Origin: an uncultured Acidobacteriota bacterium
GTDB lineage: Bacteria > Acidobacteriota > Vicinamibacteria > Vicinamibacterales > CAVVIG01
DNA: 50,669 nt
Reading direction: 5' to 3'
NCBI GenBank assembly: GCA_902825985.1
Contig: CADEDC010000001.1
Span: 22,398-73,066 of the forward strand
Shown: positions 41,743 through 49,467 of the stretch, piece after piece
How positions within the stretch are numbered: the stretch's first letter is position 1
Layout of the letters: each line of letters starts with the position of its first letter
The notes under the pieces: model-generated
Told to the model about the DNA's origin: nothing
The model's database searches: none
What the model saw: the letters and a program-made list of their open reading frames with translations, nothing else
Made by a program: the position numbers and the translations under genes

Positions 41743-41909
41743 ACATGATCTCACGGGTGGGCCGCGCTGCGTGTTGTTGTTGTATGGCATCCGATGCCTC
41801 CGCACCGGCGCGTTCCTCGTGTGGGATTTGAGTTTGCACTGACCTGAAAATCCCGAATCCACACTGGATGTTCCGAAGGCCCGGAGGCGAGACGCTTCCG
41901 GGCCTTTTT
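41743..41909 (+). ncRNA. Candidate structured RNA B (small RNA or attenuator leader)
   Basis: About 165 nt from a good promoter to a strong terminator, with no plausible coding frame. A closing stem pairs CGGACAT (41740-41746) with ATGTTCCG (41868-41875), one base bulged. CGCGC-TGCG (41763-41771) pairs with CGCA...GCGCG (41801-41812) around a hairpin GGCAT-CCG-ATGCC (41786-41798). GTGTGG-GATTT (41819-41829) pairs with AAATC...CCACAC. A U-rich TGTTGTTGTTGTAT stretch is left single-stranded. The ATG of the TSUP gene is 37 bases beyond the terminator, so this may regulate the sulfur operon by attenuation, or be a free small RNA. No known riboswitch consensus was recognised. Confidence 0.55.
41876..41909 (+). 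terminator. Intrinsic terminator of transcript B
   Basis: A 14-bp stem with one G-U pair (41876-41889 with 41893-41906) and loop AGA, followed by a run of five T's (41905-41909). It can also end the peroxiredoxin transcript. Confidence 0.88.
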
Positions 41910-41946
41910 CGTTTCGGGCTGACCGGTCGGCCGCAGAGCAGGACAC

Positions 41947-42894
41947 ATGGAGTCATTCGCCCTTCCCCTCGCCGTCATCACGTTTGGCGCCGCCATCGTC
42001 AACGGGGCGCTGGGCTATGGGTTCTCGTCGCTCACGGTTCCGCTGGCGCTGCTCTTCCTCTCCAATCGCGTCCTCAACCCGGCGCTGGTCCCGATCGAAG
42101 TGGCGCTGAACGCCTACGTGTTGTGGGTGAACCGCGAGGCGTTGCCGAACGTCTCGCGCCGTGTGCTGCCGATCGTCCTCGGCCTGCTGCCCGGCGTGCT
42201 GTTCGGCACGGCGATTGTCTCGCAGGTGAGTCCGGGATGGCTGAAGTTCGCCACCTATCTCGTGCTGTTGCCGCTCATCCTGCTGCAGGCCGCAGGTTTC
42301 CGCCGGCCGCTGCGGTCCGAGCGGGGGATCGGCTTCCTGTTCGGGGGCGGCGTCGGCGTGCTGTATTCGGTGACGACGATCTCCGGCCCGCCGCTGGCCG
42401 TGGCGTTGAGCAATCAGGGATTTGCGAAGAAGGATTTCCGCGCCGCCCTGGGTTTCATCCGGCTGGCCGAATCGAGCTTCACGGCCGTCGCCTACGGCTA
42501 CGCCGGCTTGTTCAGCCAGGAGAGCCTGGCGCTCATCCCGATGATTCTGCCAAGCATCGCGATTGGCGTCCCGATCGGCGCGTATCTCATTCACCACATT
42601 CGCGCGGAGACATTCCGGCGCGTCTGCATGAGTTTCGATGCCTGGGTCGTGGCCTTCGGCATTTCGACGCTGCTGCGTGACCTCGAGCTCGCTGCCGGCT
42701 ATTCGTCGTTCATGGTCATGTGGGTCGTGATCGTCGTCGATGCCGTCCTGCTGTATCGATTCTTCAAGATCCACGCGCCGCGCATCGAAGCGGAAGAGGC
42801 GCGGGAGGCGGAACGGCGCGCCCACCAGGCGCGCGCGTTCCCGAACGGCAAGGGCCAGTTCGCGGTCCCGGCCGCCAATTCCGCGATCGACTGA
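41947..42894 (+). CDS. TSUP (TauE/SafE) family permease
   Basis: The product is 315 aa with about eight hydrophobic segments arranged as two halves. The first half starts '[20 protein letters not shown]' and the second '[20 protein letters not shown]', the repeated Gly/Pro-rich loops of TSUP transporters. Members export sulfite or sulfonates or import sulfate and related anions. It is first in a run with cysD and cysN, so transport of sulfate or another sulfur oxyanion is the sensible inference. The basic C-terminal tail of about 45 residues ('[19 protein letters not shown]') is cytoplasmic. A promoter-terminator leader lies immediately upstream. Confidence 0.88.
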   Translation: MESFALPLAVITFGAAIVNGALGYGFSSLTVPLALLFLSNRVLNPALVPIEVALNAYVLWVNREALPNVSRRVLPIVLGLLPGVLFGTAIVSQVSPGWLKFATYLVLLPLILLQAAGFRRPLRSERGIGFLFGGGVGVLYSVTTISGPPLAVALSNQGFAKKDFRAALGFIRLAESSFTAVAYGYAGLFSQESLALIPMILPSIAIGVPIGAYLIHHIRAETFRRVCMSFDAWVVAFGISTLLRDLELAAGYSSFMVMWVVIVVDAVLLYRFFKIHAPRIEAEEAREAERRAHQARAFPNGKGQFAVPAANSAID

Positions 42895-42923
42895 ATTTCG
42901 GGCCGTGTGACTGGCCCGCGCGA

Positions 42924-43901
42924 GTGAACCCATTGACTCTGACATCCGTGCCGTCCTTCGATTCTCCGTCCCATCCCGCTGCAGGGTCGCCGACTGCGGT
43001 GTCATCGCACGCCCACCTGCGCGCCCTCGAGGCCGAGAGCATCCACGTCATGCGCGAGGTGGTGGCCGAGTTCGAGCGGCCGGTGATGCTGTATTCGATC
43101 GGCAAGGATTCGTCGGTGCTGCTGCGCCTGGCGCAGAAGGCGTTCTACCCGGGTCCGATTCCCTTCCCGCTGCTGCACATCGACACGACCTACAAGTTCA
43201 AGGAGATGATCGAATTTCGCGACCGCTATACCCGGGAGATCGGCGCGCGCCTCATCGTCCACACCAACGAGGAGGCGATCGCCGGCGGCACGCAGCCCTT
43301 TCTGGTCGGCACGCAGCGCTGCTGCGGCGCCCTCAAGACGAAGGCGCTGCTCGACGGCCTCGCGGCCGGCGGCTTCGACGCTGCGTTCGGGGGGGCGCGT
43401 CGCGACGAGGAGCGCTCGCGCGCCAAGGAGCGCATCTTCTCGCTGCGCGATGCCAACGGGCAGTGGGATCCGAAACACCAGCGGCCGGAGCTGTGGAATC
43501 TGCTGAACGGCCGCATCCAGAAGGGCGAGAGCATCCGCGTGTTCCCGCTGTCCAACTGGACGGAGATCGACGTCTGGTCGTACATCCACGTCGAGACGAT
43601 TCCGGTGGTGCCGCTCTACTTCGCCCGGGAGCGCGAGGTCATCGTCCGCGGCGAGTCGCTGATTTCTCTGGAACAGCCGTTCGTGCCGCTGCTGCCGGGC
43701 GAGCGACCGCAACGTCTGATGTGCCGGATGCGATCGCTGGGCTGCTCGCCGTGCACCGGAGCGGTACGCTCCGACGCCGACACCGTCCCCAAGATCATCG
43801 ACGAGTTGATCGTCGCCCGCAATTCGGAGCGCCAGTTGCGCGTGATCGATCACGACCAGGATGGCTCGATGGAGCTGAAGAAGCGCGAGGGCTACTTCTG
43901 A
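42924..43901 (+). CDS. cysD: Sulfate adenylyltransferase subunit 2 (CysD)
   Basis: The product is 325 aa from the GTG at 42924; a TTG at 42933 and a GTG at 42948 are alternatives, and E. coli CysD starts close to the '[16 protein letters not shown]' block, about 30 residues in. The PP-loop ATP site is '[15 protein letters not shown]', followed by '[15 protein letters not shown]', '[20 protein letters not shown]' and '[15 protein letters not shown]', all near-identical to the family. It ends with '[13 protein letters not shown]', the typical terminus. It couples with CysN to make adenosine phosphosulfate from sulfate and ATP. The stop shares a base with the cysN ATG (TGATG). Confidence 0.95.
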   Translation: MNPLTLTSVPSFDSPSHPAAGSPTAVSSHAHLRALEAESIHVMREVVAEFERPVMLYSIGKDSSVLLRLAQKAFYPGPIPFPLLHIDTTYKFKEMIEFRDRYTREIGARLIVHTNEEAIAGGTQPFLVGTQRCCGALKTKALLDGLAAGGFDAAFGGARRDEERSRAKERIFSLRDANGQWDPKHQRPELWNLLNGRIQKGESIRVFPLSNWTEIDVWSYIHVETIPVVPLYFAREREVIVRGESLISLEQPFVPLLPGERPQRLMCRMRSLGCSPCTGAVRSDADTVPKIIDELIVARNSERQLRVIDHDQDGSMELKKREGYF

Positions 43902-45202
43902 TGTCGGGTCTCCTCCGCATCTGTACCGCCGGCAGCGTCGACGACGGGAAGAGCACGCTGATCGGCCGGCTGCTCTACGACTCGCGGTCGGTCTACGAGG
44001 ATCAGGTGTCGTCGGTGCAGAAGGCCTCGAAGAACCGCACGGCCGGACCGATCGACTTTTCGCTGTTCACCGACGGCCTGCGGGCCGAGCGCGAACAGGG
44101 GATCACCATCGACGTCGCCTACCGCTACTTCGCCACGGCGCGGCGCAAGTTCATCCTCGCCGACACCCCGGGGCACGAGCAGTACACGCGCAACATGGCC
44201 ACCGGTGCGTCGACGGCGGACGTGGCGATTCTACTCGTCGACGCGCGCAATGGCGTCCGGCCGCAGTCGCGACGCCACGCCCAGATCGCCCGCCTGCTGG
44301 GCATCCAGGACTTCGTGCTGGCCATCAACAAGATGGATCTCGTGGATTTCGATCGCGCCGTGTTCGATCGGATCTGTGACGACTTCGCCGAGCAGCTGCA
44401 CGGCGCGCGCCTGCACCCGATTCCGATGAGCGCGCTGCACGGCGACAACGTCATCACCCGCAGCGCCCGCGCACCGTGGTTCGAGGGACGGCCGCTGCTC
44501 GAGTATCTCGAGACCGTGGACGCCGAGCGCAGCCAGCGGGACCGGCCGTTCCGCTTCCCGGTCCAGCTGGTGCTGCGCCCCGATCACAACTTCCGCGGCT
44601 ATGCCGGCCAGATCGTGTCGGGCACCGTGCATCAGGGCGATGACATCACCGTCTGGCCGTCCGGCCGCAGCACCCGCATCGCCCGCATCGTCACCTGGGA
44701 CGGCGACGTGGCCGAGGCCCAGTCGCCGGCGTCGGTGACGCTGACGCTCGAGGACGAGATCGACATCAGCCGTGGCGATCTCATCGCCGTCGGCGACGTC
44801 GAAGTCGGGCAGAAGTTCAAGGCCGAGGTCGTCTGGATGGACGAACGGCCGCTCGATCCGTCGCGCGTCTACCTCCTGAAGCACTCGACGCGAACCGTGA
44901 CCGCGGAGGTCGACCACGCCCTGGTCCTCAACCAGATCGGCACGGTGACCGTCTCGACGGCGCGGCCGATTCTGTTCGACCGCTACACCGAGAATCGCGC
45001 GACCGGCGGATTCATCCTGATCGATCCGGCGACCAACTTCACCGCCGGCGCCGGCATGATCGTCGAGTCGCTGGGCCGCCACGCCGCCACGTCGGCTCGG
45101 CCGAGTGCGGCCGAACGGATCGCCCGTCTCGCGCGCGAGGCCGGGTCGGACGCCGAGGCTATCGACGCGGTGCGTCGGGCGCTGGAGGATCTGCTGGTCT
45201 GA
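43901..45202 (+). CDS. cysN: Sulfate adenylyltransferase GTPase subunit (CysN)
   Basis: The product is 433 aa, an elongation-factor-like GTPase. Motifs: P-loop 'GSVDDGKSTLIGRLLYDS', switch I 'EREQGITIDVAYRYF', G3 'LADTPGHEQYTRN', G4 'AINKMD', followed by two beta-barrel domains. The length matches CysN alone; no APS kinase (CysC) domain is fused and none is encoded nearby, so APS may go straight to an APS reductase, or CysC lies elsewhere. It hydrolyses GTP to drive APS synthesis by CysD. The 3' end overlaps the convergent nucleotidyltransferase gene by 44 bases. Confidence 0.95.
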   Translation: MSGLLRICTAGSVDDGKSTLIGRLLYDSRSVYEDQVSSVQKASKNRTAGPIDFSLFTDGLRAEREQGITIDVAYRYFATARRKFILADTPGHEQYTRNMATGASTADVAILLVDARNGVRPQSRRHAQIARLLGIQDFVLAINKMDLVDFDRAVFDRICDDFAEQLHGARLHPIPMSALHGDNVITRSARAPWFEGRPLLEYLETVDAERSQRDRPFRFPVQLVLRPDHNFRGYAGQIVSGTVHQGDDITVWPSGRSTRIARIVTWDGDVAEAQSPASVTLTLEDEIDISRGDLIAVGDVEVGQKFKAEVVWMDERPLDPSRVYLLKHSTRTVTAEVDHALVLNQIGTVTVSTARPILFDRYTENRATGGFILIDPATNFTAGAGMIVESLGRHAATSARPSAAERIARLAREAGSDAEAIDAVRRALEDLLV

Positions 45203-46154
45203 GCGCGGCGCGTCCGTCCGGGCTGACGGCGCGGCGGACGCGATCGTCGAAGCGTTCCAGAATCGTTCCGCGGTGGCTGCGCGTGTGGAGCTTCAGGCAG
45301 TCGTCGTCGAGCGACACCTGTTCGGGCGACCGCCAGGTGCCGGTGTGCCGCAGCAGGTAGCGGCGGTACGCCCATCGACAGACGACCTCGGCGACCGCGC
45401 CGGGCGCCGCGCACAGCCGGCCGAGCCCGCGCCGCACCGACTCCGGCCAGCTCGTAATCCGCATCGGCAGCTGGCGCGCCGCCGAGCGGTGGAAGTTGGG
45501 GTAGAACCGCCGCACGAACGGATTGGCGTCGACGAACTCATCATACACGTCGACCCCGACGAGCGGCTTCAGGTGGATGATCTGACTGGCGGCGAACAGA
45601 TCGCCCGGGCCGAGGCACAGCCGCGTATCGGCGAGCACGAAGTTCGCGCACAGCGTCTGCCGGCGGCGGAGCAGCTTGGCCAGCAGGATCACGGCGACGG
45701 TCGTGCACCACACGCGGCGACCGCGCGTCACGATGAACAGGTCGAGGTCGCCGCCCTCCTCGAGGTTCAGGTGCGCCACGCTGCCCGACAGCGCCACCAT
45801 GCGGATGGTGGGCCAGGCGCCGATCACCGTCAACAGCCAGCGATGCCGCCGCAGGAAGGCGCGGCTGCGCGCCTCGCGGCGGCGGCGCTCGACCGGCAGT
45901 TCCGGCCGGTCCGCCGGGGTGAAGAGCCCGCCGTCGTAGCGGACGATCTGGCGGAGGCGGGCGCTCTGCTCGTAGGTGCGCAGGATCTCGGTGGGTCCCT
46001 GCGTCGACTCGATGAGCGTCTGCCGCACCTGGGCCAGCGTCAGCGGATAGTCGAACAGCGAGGCGAACAGCACGCTGCGCGCGATGGCGAGTTCGGCGCC
46101 GGTCAGCGCGACCGGTTCGACGATCGGTCCGGCCGGGGCCGCGTGCGGCGTCAC
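45159..46154 (-). CDS. Nucleotidyltransferase-domain protein in polysaccharide locus
   Basis: The product is 331 aa from a GTG that overlaps the flippase stop by 4 bases (GTGA); the open frame upstream of it is not coding. A polymerase-beta-type nucleotidyltransferase core is seen as 'ALSGSVAHLNLEEGGDLDLF', with the G-S motif and the D-x-D metal site. The N-terminal part 'ARSVLFASLFDYPLTLAQVR' looks like a winged-helix segment, and the rest is basic and helical. Such stand-alone proteins occur in exopolysaccharide clusters but their substrate is unknown. Its 3' end overlaps cysN by 44 bases on the opposite strand. Confidence 0.75.
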   Translation of the reverse strand: MTPHAAPAGPIVEPVALTGAELAIARSVLFASLFDYPLTLAQVRQTLIESTQGPTEILRTYEQSARLRQIVRYDGGLFTPADRPELPVERRRREARSRAFLRRHRWLLTVIGAWPTIRMVALSGSVAHLNLEEGGDLDLFIVTRGRRVWCTTVAVILLAKLLRRRQTLCANFVLADTRLCLGPGDLFAASQIIHLKPLVGVDVYDEFVDANPFVRRFYPNFHRSAARQLPMRITSWPESVRRGLGRLCAAPGAVAEVVCRWAYRRYLLRHTGTWRSPEQVSLDDDCLKLHTRSHRGTILERFDDRVRRAVSPDGRAALRPADPPAPDAPRR

Positions 46155-47425
46155 GGTGCCGTCCCCGCCGCCCGGGCCGGGCTGCCCGCCTGTGCCGGGA
46201 GGGCCAGCGCGACGACGCAACCCGCCGTGAGGCAGGCCTCCGTGCCGATGACCGACCAGGCCGCGCCGACGATCGACGCCGATGGGATCAGCCGGACGTT
46301 GAGCGCAACGTTCACACCGAGAGCGATGGCACAGAGGACCGCAAACGTGCCGTGGCGGTCCCAGGCAATGAGCTGGGTGGTGAGCACGTAGTTCAGCGTC
46401 ATCAGCGGGTAGGCGAGCAGCAGCACCCGGAAGGCCGGCACGGCGTCGACGAAGCGGTCCCCGAACAGCAGCGGCAGCAGCCACGCCGCCGCGGCCCACG
46501 ACAGCGCGACGATCGGCACGGAGGCGAGGCCGAGCTGGCCGGCCAGCCTCAGCATCGGCCCGGCTGACGTGGCGCGACACAGCGCCGGCAGGGCGACGGC
46601 CAGAGCCGCCGCCGGCATCAGACGCAGGCCTTCGATGAGTCGAAATGCAGCGTTGTAGGTGCCGACCGCCGCGGCTCCCTGCCAGTGTTCGACGAGTACC
46701 ACGTCGAGGCGGAAGTAGAGGGCCGACAGCACGATCCCGATGCCGACCGGTGCCGCCTGCCGCAGCAGCTCGTCGACACGGCGCGGCCCGCCAGGCGCGA
46801 CGGTGCCGGCCGTGACCGGTCCATGGTTGTCCCGAGTCACCAGGCGGCGGGCCACGAGCACCGCGATCACGGTGGTGGTGGCCGTCACCGCCACCATCGC
46901 CGCGGCGAGCGTGAGCAGTGCCGGCGCCAGGACGAGGACGCCCGCGGCAAGTCCGAGCAGGGCGAGCCGGGAGACCAGGGTGATCGTCGACTCGATGTCC
47001 GAACGGGACAGGCCGCGAAAGAAGTGATGCACGAACTCGGTCACCGCACTGCACAGCCAACTGGCCACCAGCAGCGACAACGCCATCGCGGTGCGCCAAT
47101 CGCTCGTCCACAGCGCAGCCGCTGCGGTGATGACGGCGAACGCCACGGCCGCGGCGGCGAGGCGCCACGGCAACCACCGTTCGAAGATGGGACCGGCTCG
47201 TCCCGGCGCGGCCCGCGCGACGGTTCGCGCGATGTGCATCTGCAAGCCCGCATCGGTCAGCACACCTGCCATCCAGCCGAGCGTCGAACCGAGCGCGAAG
47301 ACACCGAACGCCTCCGCCGGAAGCCGTCGCGCCGCACCCATCGTGATGAGCAGGAACGCACCCTTGCCCGCCAGGTCCGAGATCACCCGGTATGCGATCA
47401 ACGTCCGCCGGTCGGTGAAGGTCAT
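46151..47425 (-). CDS. Polysaccharide flippase (MOP/Wzx-like)
   Basis: The product is 424 aa, about twelve hydrophobic segments throughout, beginning 'YRVISDLAGKGAFLLITMGAARRLPAEAFG', the first helix pair of oligosaccharide flippases. The middle loop 'LLRQAAPVGIGIVLSALYFRLDVVLVEHW' is the second half's start, with the typical 'R-x-D' in the seventh helix region. It would flip lipid-linked sugar units across the inner membrane. It is coupled to the nucleotidyltransferase gene and divergent from the polymerase-like gene, forming the start of a capsule or exopolysaccharide locus. Confidence 0.87.
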   Translation of the reverse strand: MTFTDRRTLIAYRVISDLAGKGAFLLITMGAARRLPAEAFGVFALGSTLGWMAGVLTDAGLQMHIARTVARAAPGRAGPIFERWLPWRLAAAAVAFAVITAAAALWTSDWRTAMALSLLVASWLCSAVTEFVHHFFRGLSRSDIESTITLVSRLALLGLAAGVLVLAPALLTLAAAMVAVTATTTVIAVLVARRLVTRDNHGPVTAGTVAPGGPRRVDELLRQAAPVGIGIVLSALYFRLDVVLVEHWQGAAAVGTYNAAFRLIEGLRLMPAAALAVALPALCRATSAGPMLRLAGQLGLASVPIVALSWAAAAWLLPLLFGDRFVDAVPAFRVLLLAYPLMTLNYVLTTQLIAWDRHGTFAVLCAIALGVNVALNVRLIPSASIVGAAWSVIGTEACLTAGCVVALALPAQAGSPARAAGTAP

Positions 47426-47718
47426 CGACAGGCGCGGCAGCCCGGTTTTCGCGCTGCGAAAGCGCTTTCACCAGCCGTAAGTCGGGCGCCAGGCCATGCG
47501 TCACGATTTGACGCGTGCGTCGGCTCCCGATGTTCGCAAAACTGCGGCACAGCGGTCACAAGGCACCTGCGTTCGCGGATTCCGGCATGTTCCCGACAGG
47601 ACGAGCGTCATGCAGCAGCCGTGCCTCCGCCCGTCGCTGTCGCGTCGCCCGTGGCAGGCTTCTTGGAACACCGCCGTGCCATCGCATGTTCCCCAGCAAC
47701 GCGTTGACGGTCGCGGTG
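47426..47718. other. 293-bp divergent intergenic region of the polysaccharide locus
   Basis: No gene is supported, although a frame open from 47515 runs into the polymerase-like gene. A perfect 12-bp palindrome GAAAGCGCTTTC (47458-47469) lies 33 bases upstream of the flippase ATG and overlaps a second inverted repeat, TTTCGC-GCT-GCGAAA; together they resemble an operator. A poor sigma-54-like string is at 47652-47667. Confidence 0.35.
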
Positions 47719-49467
47719 ATGGGCCGGGAGCCGGTCCCGTCATCGGCCCTCGGTCGTGACCGGTGGCCGGCTGCCGTGAGCTTCGCCGGCATGCTCGCCG
47801 TGATCCTGTTCGCCCCGTTCGAGGCGATGAAGCCGTGGCTGCGCCTGCCCGGACAGGCGGTCTCCTCGGTCGAGGTGCTGCTGCTGCTCGTGTTCGCCGC
47901 GTGGGCTGGCAGCCTCCTCCTCACCCGATCGACGCCGGACGTGCGCACCCCCCTCACCGCACCAGGTGTGTCGCTGCTCGCGGCCTCGTTGTGCGCGGCG
48001 GTCCTGGCCCCCGCCCACCCGGCGAACGCGCTGCACATGGTCGGCCGTCTGGCGCTGACGATGGGGCTGGCGCTGTTGACCGTCAATGCGGTACGGGCGC
48101 CGCGCGCCGGGCTGTCGGCCGTCGTGGCGATTGGCCTGGCCGGCGCCGCCGTGTCGATACTCGTCGCGCTCGACTATTCCGGTGCGCCCCTTGGGCAGCA
48201 CCTGCTGGCGCCGTTTCGGGCGCAGACCGCCTATGTCGGGGCACAGGTGCGGGCGAGCGGCCCGTTCCAGTACCCGACGATCGCTTCCATGTTTCTCGAG
48301 ATCACGTTTGCGTTCGGCCTCGGCCTGTTGCCGCTGCTCGTCGAACGCGGGCGCCGCAGTGCCAGCGCGCTGCTGCTGGCCGGACTCCTTCTCATGGCCG
48401 CCGCAGTCATGCTGACGTTCACGCGGGCCGGGCTGATCACCATGGCCGCCAGCCTGACGTTGGTGGTCGGATGGCGCTGGCGCCGCAACGGATTCGACCG
48501 CGCCGTCGTCGTCCTCCTGGGGCTCGCCCTCGCCATCGCCGCACTGCTGCCGGTGCTGCGCTCGACCGATGCGTTGCGCCTGCGAACGACGAGCGAGCAA
48601 CAGAACGGCTGGTACCGCGCGCGGGTCGTCGCGCCGCCGCATCTGTCGCTGGCCGCCGGAGCCCGCCGCGCCGTGCCGGTCACCGTGACCAACACCGGAC
48701 AGGTCACCTGGGATTCGCACGCCACGCCGCCGTTCGGTTTCTCGTATCACTGGTTGACGGCGGACGGCAGTCGAGTGGTCAGCTGGGAGGGCATTCGCGC
48801 CCTCTTCCCGACGCCGGTCGCGCCCGGCGACGAGGTCACGCTGGAAGCGCTCGTCGAGGCGCCGCGCCAGGCGGGCGACTATCGTCTGGTGTGGGACCTC
48901 TATCAGGACCAGCTGCTCTGGTTCTCGACGGAGCCGGACGCTGAGATGGCGACGTCGGAGGCGACGGTGACGGGCGAAGGGACCGGGCCGCCGATCGACA
49001 CGCTGAGCCTGCCGAGGGCGCCGGCCCCGGCCACCCGGCCCGGGCGGCGGCTGCTGTGGACCGCTGCCCTGCGGATGCTGGCGGTTCGTCCCTGGCTCGG
49101 TGTCGGGCCGGACAATTTCCGCCTGATGTACGGCCCCTACGCCGGTCTGCCGCGGGCCGATCCGCGTGTGCACACCAACAACCTCTACCTCGAGCTGCTG
49201 GTGGGTGGCGGCCTTCTCACCGGCCTCGCTTCGCTGTGGTTCGGATGGCGCCTCGTCCGGCTGGCCGTCGCTGCGTACCGCGGTAGCGAGTCGCCGGTCA
49301 CGCTGGCGCTGGCGTCGGGTGCGGTCGCCGCGACCGCCGCAATCGGGGTGCACGGCCTGGTCGACGCGTTCCTGAGCTTCACTGCCACCTATGCCGTCAT
49401 CGGCATCGCGATTGGGCTGCTCGTGGCCAGCAGCCGACTGAGCCTGCGACATGCGCATCGGGTTTGA
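47719..49467 (+). CDS. O-antigen ligase/polymerase-like protein with inserted beta-rich domain
   Basis: From the ATG at 47719 the product is 582 aa; an ATG at 47686 and GTGs between are also possible. Hydrophobic helices fill about residues 20-290. The O-antigen ligase (Wzy_C) signature lies in the last third: 'RPWLGVGPDNFRLMYG' and the conserved 'HTNNLYLELLVGGGLLTG'. Between them, about 295-430, sits a non-membrane segment with 'RRAVPVTVTNTGQVTWDSHA' and 'APGDEVTLEALVEAPRQAGD', which resembles an NBR1-type Ig-like domain facing the periplasm. It would polymerise or ligate polysaccharide on the outer face of the inner membrane. The stop overlaps the glycosyltransferase gene by 17 bases. Confidence 0.82.
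   Translation: MGREPVPSSALGRDRWPAAVSFAGMLAVILFAPFEAMKPWLRLPGQAVSSVEVLLLLVFAAWAGSLLLTRSTPDVRTPLTAPGVSLLAASLCAAVLAPAHPANALHMVGRLALTMGLALLTVNAVRAPRAGLSAVVAIGLAGAAVSILVALDYSGAPLGQHLLAPFRAQTAYVGAQVRASGPFQYPTIASMFLEITFAFGLGLLPLLVERGRRSASALLLAGLLLMAAAVMLTFTRAGLITMAASLTLVVGWRWRRNGFDRAVVVLLGLALAIAALLPVLRSTDALRLRTTSEQQNGWYRARVVAPPHLSLAAGARRAVPVTVTNTGQVTWDSHATPPFGFSYHWLTADGSRVVSWEGIRALFPTPVAPGDEVTLEALVEAPRQAGDYRLVWDLYQDQLLWFSTEPDAEMATSEATVTGEGTGPPIDTLSLPRAPAPATRPGRRLLWTAALRMLAVRPWLGVGPDNFRLMYGPYAGLPRADPRVHTNNLYLELLVGGGLLTGLASLWFGWRLVRLAVAAYRGSESPVTLALASGAVAATAAIGVHGLVDAFLSFTATYAVIGIAIGLLVASSRLSLRHAHRV

Noticed and set aside
41743..41909. SAM-type riboswitch before the sulfur operon
   Set aside because: The position is right, but none of the SAM, SAM-II, SAM-IV or SAH core sequences I know is present; kept only as an unassigned structured RNA.
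46155..47504. N-terminal extension of the nucleotidyltransferase frame through the whole flippase gene
   Set aside because: The extension reads as a shadow of the flippase, which has clear membrane helices; the GTGA overlap gives a natural start at 46154.
47652..47667. TGGCAG-N5-TTGGA as a sigma-54 promoter
   Set aside because: The essential GC of the -12 element is replaced by GG, and distance and context give no support.
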